From contig CAYUPI010000091.1 of the NCBI GenBank assembly GCA_964446585.1, positions 1 through 16,398 of the forward strand: a stretch of DNA of 16,398 bases, written 5' to 3'. Origin of the DNA: CAYUPI01 sp964446585. Its GTDB lineage: Bacteria > Verrucomicrobiota > Verrucomicrobiia > Limisphaerales > UBA8199. The notes under the pieces were generated by a model. It saw nothing but the letters and a program-made list of their open reading frames with translations, searched no databases and was not told the origin of the DNA. Every line of letters starts with the position of its first letter. The first letter of the stretch is position 1. The position numbers and the translations under genes were made by a program. Below, piece by piece: positions 14,301 to 16,398 of the stretch.

Positions 14301-14585
14301 CAGCTTGTAACGGCCGATCGTTTGGGCCGGCTCTTCGTTTGCTCGAAAGTCGGCGCTCTTCAAAGCAAGCTCCGCAGCCATCTCCGATGACGTGGGAGGG
14401 TTGGCCTTTTGCGTCAAAAACTTCGCGGCCCGAAAATGGCCTTCAAGTAAGACGTCAAGCCGTGCGCGCAAAGCGGGGTTGTCGCGGCAGACCCCATCCA
14501 GGAAAGCCGCCCGGTCCGACGGCGAGGATTTTTGTTCTGCCATTTCGAAGAGCGCTTCTTCGAGACTCTGTTGGTCTTCGATCAT
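11358..14585 (-). CDS. Transmembrane Ser/Thr protein kinase with C-terminal WD40 propellers (1075 aa)
   Basis: Residues 1-90 form an acidic, helical leader. The kinase domain starts at GRYKLLEKIGEGGFGEVW (about 91-108). It has Lys123 (VALK), HRDIKPSN (214-221, catalytic Asp216), DFG (237-239), GTPAYISPEQ and SDIYSLGVLLYELL, so all residues for activity are present. A single membrane helix is predicted at about 416-438 (LAFAAGALILLVLLSGVGVVIF). This would place the kinase in the cytoplasm and the C-terminal sensor part outside the inner membrane. Residues about 500-1075 hold 14 WD40-like blades, such as FSPDGKWLATGDQDGTVSLW. The gene starts 60 nt after the stop of the ECF sigma gene on the same strand and is probably cotranscribed with it. 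Kinase and sigma pairs of this kind are known in Planctomycetes and Verrucomicrobia. Confidence 0.93.
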   Translation of the reverse strand: MIEDQQSLEEALFEMAEQKSSPSDRAAFLDGVCRDNPALRARLDVLLEGHFRAAKFLTQKANPPTSSEMAAELALKSADFRANEEPAQTIGRYKLLEKIGEGGFGEVWMTEQREPVKRRVALKIIKLGMDTRQIVARFEAERQALALMDHPNIAKVLDAGATDTGRPYFVMELVRGSKITEYCDKNALPMRERLKLFILVCQAIQHAHQKGIIHRDIKPSNVLVTLHDGVPVPKVIDFGIAKATQGELTDKTLFTQFQQFIGTPAYISPEQAETSGLDIDTRSDIYSLGVLLYELLVGQTPFDAKEMMKGGLDALRQLIREKEPVKPSTRFKTLPAVELTTTAQRRQTDAVKLTHLIRGDLDWIVMKCLEKDRARRYETANGLALDLQRYLANEPVAARPPSALYRVQKTVRRNRLAFAAGALILLVLLSGVGVVIFVQHRANQEYRERLYVSELNLAGTAWQAGQTAQMVALLDRCPPALRHWEWDFLQRQANRWNETVILTATNLVGAMLSADGRLAAIAAGDVIQIRDFPSGQWLLDIPFSVQWYSYFVVSTRDDYLATLDRRDGAISVWSMRAGERVATMKHGGFVDALGWSADSQELASGGNDSTIHLWNPETGRHLRSFSTTAPVHALAFSPDNKTLAVGTAASSVQLLDISSGAVKRSFQTHEGVVNLLKFSPDGRNLAVGSSSPEGGARDFRLWSLEEEGSLELGNTANAVSFSTDGRQLLVRDDTGTLHLWNLNRRSELDRFSARAQWAELLPDGRVFSGARDGKLSIWQTGPSSLQQLKGYPNVLRTLAFTPESQWLLAAGMDRQVFVWNARDNQLAGIYTNHLASAFAVASGPDGRVATTSFDRMVQVWDPASRRMLWQTSLAPARDAYWLVYSPDARKLYIASHRGTVTVLDATTGKRLNAINDLGGDNILDGLAISRDGRLLAICQKVKLSVWSTDGLRKLWESPANPERCAAFSPDGKWLATGDQDGTVSLWNVPASGRVRRILSGHTASVSGVSFHPDGSRLVSCSFDGQVKVWELKSGAELLTLPLPGGVKAWHALFSPDGKTIAAAGADGIVTLWKTE

Positions 14586-14645
14586 CTCAGGTCGCGCCGG
14601 TTTTACATATTCTCAAATCAGTGCGTCATTTTCGAAGCGAAACGC

Positions 14646-15212
14646 TCAGTCATTCTCAAATTTCTTTTTTAGCTCCGCATAAAGCCACGCGCGGGCGTAA
14701 GCCCAATGCCGCCGCACGGTCGGTTCGGAAATTCCGAGGGCTTGAGCGATCTCCTCGTGTTCCATCCCGGTGAAGTAGCGCAGCTTTACAATCTCGGCCT
14801 TCTGCGGCGACTCCGCCGCCAGTTTTTCAAGCGCTTCATGAATAGCCAAAACGGTATCGTCCCCATCCTCCGTCGCGATGGTCACGTGGTCCCAGTCCAC
14901 CTTATCCAATCCGCCGCCGTGGCGCACGCGTGCCTTCTTGCGCGCGCGTTCGACCAGAATCCGCCGCATGGCTTCGGCGGCGGCGCCAAAGAAATGGCCA
15001 CGGCTGTTCCAGTGCTGCTCGTTTCCTCCCACCAGCCTCAGCCACGCTTCGTGAACCAGCGCGGTGGCTTGCAGCGTCTGTCCCGGCGCCTCCTGCGCCA
15101 TTTTTGCCGCCGCCAGTTTCCGGAGTTCGTCATAAACCAGTGGGAGCAATTCCTCCGCCGCCTTGGGATCGCCCTGCTGCACGCGGTCGAGAATTTGCGT
15201 GACCTCGCTCAT
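14646..15212 (-). CDS. ECF-type RNA polymerase sigma factor (188 aa)
   Basis: The frame is open to an ATG at 15236, but the ATG at 15212 (MSEVTQIL) is preferred because the relic at 7516 begins with the equivalent GTGAGCGAT. No good Shine-Dalgarno is visible for either start. Region 2 covers roughly residues 5-95, with LVHEAWLRL and HFFGAAAEAMRRILVERAR. Region 4 is at about 125-185, with the helix-turn-helix HEEIAQALGISEPTVRRHWAYAR. The pattern fits the ECF group often annotated as Sig-70_X6. The DAED acidic motif normally preceding LVQE is QATA here, with Thr50 at the Glu position. No anti-sigma gene is present; the next gene is a membrane Ser/Thr kinase, which may regulate this factor. Confidence 0.92.
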   Translation of the reverse strand: MSEVTQILDRVQQGDPKAAEELLPLVYDELRKLAAAKMAQEAPGQTLQATALVHEAWLRLVGGNEQHWNSRGHFFGAAAEAMRRILVERARKKARVRHGGGLDKVDWDHVTIATEDGDDTVLAIHEALEKLAAESPQKAEIVKLRYFTGMEHEEIAQALGISEPTVRRHWAYARAWLYAELKKKFEND

Positions 15213-15407
15213 CGGGCGGAGCTTAGCGAGTCGCATCGACTCGAAAAGCGTAATCTCGCAGCATTCGCTTATGGCTGGGCAAGTGAATCAGCTCCTTCCG
15301 CACGAAGGCCGGGCCAATAAACGAAGGAATTGGATGCGCCCAGTTTGCCTTAAGAAAACGGTTTGAACTTTTTCATGACCGAGCCCATGCTCGGGACCTG
15401 GAGAGCT
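15213..15407. promoter_or_regulatory. Divergent intergenic region, sigma gene and receiver gene
   Basis: These 195 bases must hold the promoters for both the minus-strand sigma-kinase operon and the + strand receiver gene. I could not identify convincing -35/-10 pairs for either. If the sigma factor autoregulates, its own promoter motif should be here. A compact hairpin at 15379-15394 lies at the receiver-gene end. Confidence 0.35.
15379..15394 (+). promoter_or_regulatory. Hairpin just before the receiver gene ribosome binding site
   Basis: CCGAGC (15379-15384), loop CCAT, and GCTCGG (15389-15394) form a perfect 6-bp stem. It ends five bases before the GGAGA at 15400-15404 that precedes the ATG at 15408. 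It could influence translation or mark a transcript end on the other strand. It falls in the coding region if an earlier start (TTG 15363 or ATG 15375) is used. Confidence 0.3.
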
Positions 15408-15764
15408 ATGCCGCGGATTCTTGTCATAGATGATGACGCCGACATGAGATCGTTGCTTGCGCAGACGCTCCAATCGGCCGGCCATGAAGTCGTCCTGGCC
15501 GCGGACGGCAGGGAGGGGGTGCAACAGTTTCGCACTCAGCCCGCTGATTTAGTCATCACTGACATGTACATGCCGATTCAACAAGGCTTGGAGACCATCG
15601 TTCAACTTCGTAAAGAAGCTCCAACGGTGCGCATCATAGCCATGTGTGGGAAATCCACCGCCATGCCCATGCTGTCCGCCGCTCAGCGCCTGGGAGCGGT
15701 TGCAGTTCTGCAAAAGCCGTTCTTGCCTGACCAACTGTTGGCAGAGGTGGCTAAGCTGTTGTGA
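15408..15764 (+). CDS. Stand-alone response-regulator receiver domain (118 aa)
   Basis: The protein is a single CheY-like receiver with no output domain. The acidic pocket is Asp8/Asp9 (ILVIDDD), the phosphoacceptor is Asp52 (LVITDMYMP), and the conserved Lys is Lys103 (LQKPF). The position normally Thr or Ser at the end of strand 4 is Cys80 (IIAMCG). The ATG at 15408 is preferred because it starts directly with the receiver fold and has GGAGA 3 nt upstream; ATG at 15375 or TTG at 15363 would add 11 or 15 residues. It presumably relays phosphate from a histidine kinase encoded elsewhere. It is divergent from the sigma-kinase operon, but a functional link is not shown by the sequence. Confidence 0.88.
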   Translation: MPRILVIDDDADMRSLLAQTLQSAGHEVVLAADGREGVQQFRTQPADLVITDMYMPIQQGLETIVQLRKEAPTVRIIAMCGKSTAMPMLSAAQRLGAVAVLQKPFLPDQLLAEVAKLL

Positions 15765-15953
15765 ATCACATCACGCAAGCGCCTTGACGTGTGAGGCATG
15801 CGGGTTTGGCTTCTGAAGCTCCGGGATGACAACCATGATGGCCATCCGGTTTAAAGCGTCGCCGCTCTGGACCGCCAAAGTCCCAGGACAGAACCCGACC
15901 TTGCACCGCGGCGGCGCACCGGCAGGAAGCATTCTACCTTCTGCCTTCAAAAA
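15765..15953. other. Non-coding stretch between receiver gene and tRNA-like gene
   Basis: No gene is supported. A possible imperfect stem just after the receiver stop (TCACA-CG with CGTGTGA) has no T-run. The right end contains a short heptamer repeat (15932-15948). Confidence 0.4.
15932..15948. repeat. Short heptamer repeat, about 2.4 x TTCTRCC-type
   Basis: TTCTACC and TTCTGCC are adjacent and followed by TTC. The unit is again 7 bp. It directly adjoins the 3' end of the tRNA-like gene, separated by a short A-run. With so few units it could be chance. Confidence 0.35.
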
Positions 15954-16029
15954 TGGTGGGCGCTGAGGGACTCGGACCCCCGACCTAGTCGGTGTAAACG
16001 AGACGCGCTAACCACTGCGCCAAGCGCCC
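15954..16029 (-). tRNA. tRNA-Val(UAC)-like gene, degenerate and possibly a pseudogene
   Basis: The minus strand gives a 76-nt cloverleaf with encoded CCA: acceptor GGGCGCT/AGCGCCC fully paired, D-stem GCGC/GCGC, and anticodon loop TTTACAC, which gives anticodon UAC (valine). The 3' half is abnormal. The anticodon stem TCTCG faces CGACT, leaving U-U at 27-43 and C-C at 28-42. The T-loop reads TCCGAGT, with C at position 55 where uridine (pseudouridine) is nearly universal. The 5' half is the same sequence found in dispersed repeats A and B. It may be a decayed tRNA, a recombined copy or a weak functional gene. Confidence 0.65.
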
Positions 16030-16398
16030 CACAAGCACACAGGCTAGGCCACCAGAGGCCGTTTGACATGGAGAGAGGCGCGCTCCGCGCGCTGCGTCGC
16101 GGAAAGCCCCGGCTTGGACCTCCTTAACTCACACCGAACGCCGCATTCTCAAACTGATCTCCAAGCTAGAGAAATTCAGGGATTGAATATCACAAATCGG
16201 ACGAATGACACGTTCATCAAGCAGCTCCAAGGAGAGGGGGGGTCGATGGCCAAAAAATTTGACAACGGTGTGGCACGGCCCGTTATTATCCATGAACCAC
16301 GCTTGCCACCAGCTGCCCGGCCTCAGGGTTTGGGATCGTGGGAGAGCGTTCGGACTGTTAGCTAATTTATCAGGCCCCGGCTGGTTCGCGCCATTGTC
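16030..16398. other. Right-end region with no supported gene
   Basis: One + strand frame (16063-16365, about 100 codons from a TTG) is open, but it has no recognisable domain and atypical composition. It has GGAGAGGGGG before an internal ATG (MAKKFDNGV, near 16246), which could start a very short peptide. I see no RNA gene, repeat or mobile-element feature here. Confidence 0.4.

Noticed and set aside
16063..16365. 100-codon + strand frame at the right end
   Set aside because: It starts at TTG without a proper ribosome binding site, shows no domain and has unusual composition. It is not supported as a gene.

Overview
The window looks like soil Verrucomicrobia DNA, possibly Pedosphaera-like. 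This rests on four things: long secreted repeat proteins with the recurring C-terminal ending YYR-x(n)-Q, an ECF sigma factor next to a Ser/Thr kinase with WD40 repeats, a small secreted protein of the IDWF-GGGGTSTG type, and short heptamer arrays and dispersed repeats between genes. The assignment is inferred from gene content. No rRNA or other phylogenetic marker is present.

Layout. Positions 1-32 are the tail of an upstream + strand gene. Positions 132-311 hold a dispersed repeat that ends in the 5' half of a tRNA-Val. Positions 637-3411 (+) encode a 924-residue secreted parallel beta-helix protein, followed at 3442-3616 by a second copy of the repeat. A minus-strand pair at 6194-3760 encodes an acyl-CoA synthetase and a crotonase-fold protein, joined by a stop/start overlap. 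A PLP-dependent threonine/serine dehydratase-type gene follows (7391-6414, -), with a third, shorter repeat copy just past its stop. Positions 7392-8003 carry no intact gene but contain two decayed fragments of ECF sigma genes.

From 15212 down to 8004 everything is on the minus strand: ECF sigma factor, transmembrane Ser/Thr kinase with 14 WD40-like blades, a tail-fibre-like protein with a C-terminal self-cleaving S74 chaperone domain, and a small secreted protein overlapping it by 4 nt. Divergent from the sigma gene is a stand-alone response-regulator receiver (15408-15764, +). Positions 15954-16029 (-) hold a complete but degenerate tRNA-Val(UAC)-like gene. Its 5' half is the same sequence found in the dispersed repeats.

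How the parts may work together. The sigma factor has lost the acidic DAED motif of region 2.2 and carries a threonine in it. The adjacent gene is a membrane kinase, so the pair is a candidate phosphorylation-switched transcription module. The ligase and crotonase pair probably activates and processes a carboxylic acid as its CoA thioester, but the crotonase lacks both hydratase glutamates. The most unusual non-coding content is the tRNA-headed, SINE-like composite repeat and the several families of 7-bp tandem repeats, two of which lie in the first 30 codons of a secreted protein.
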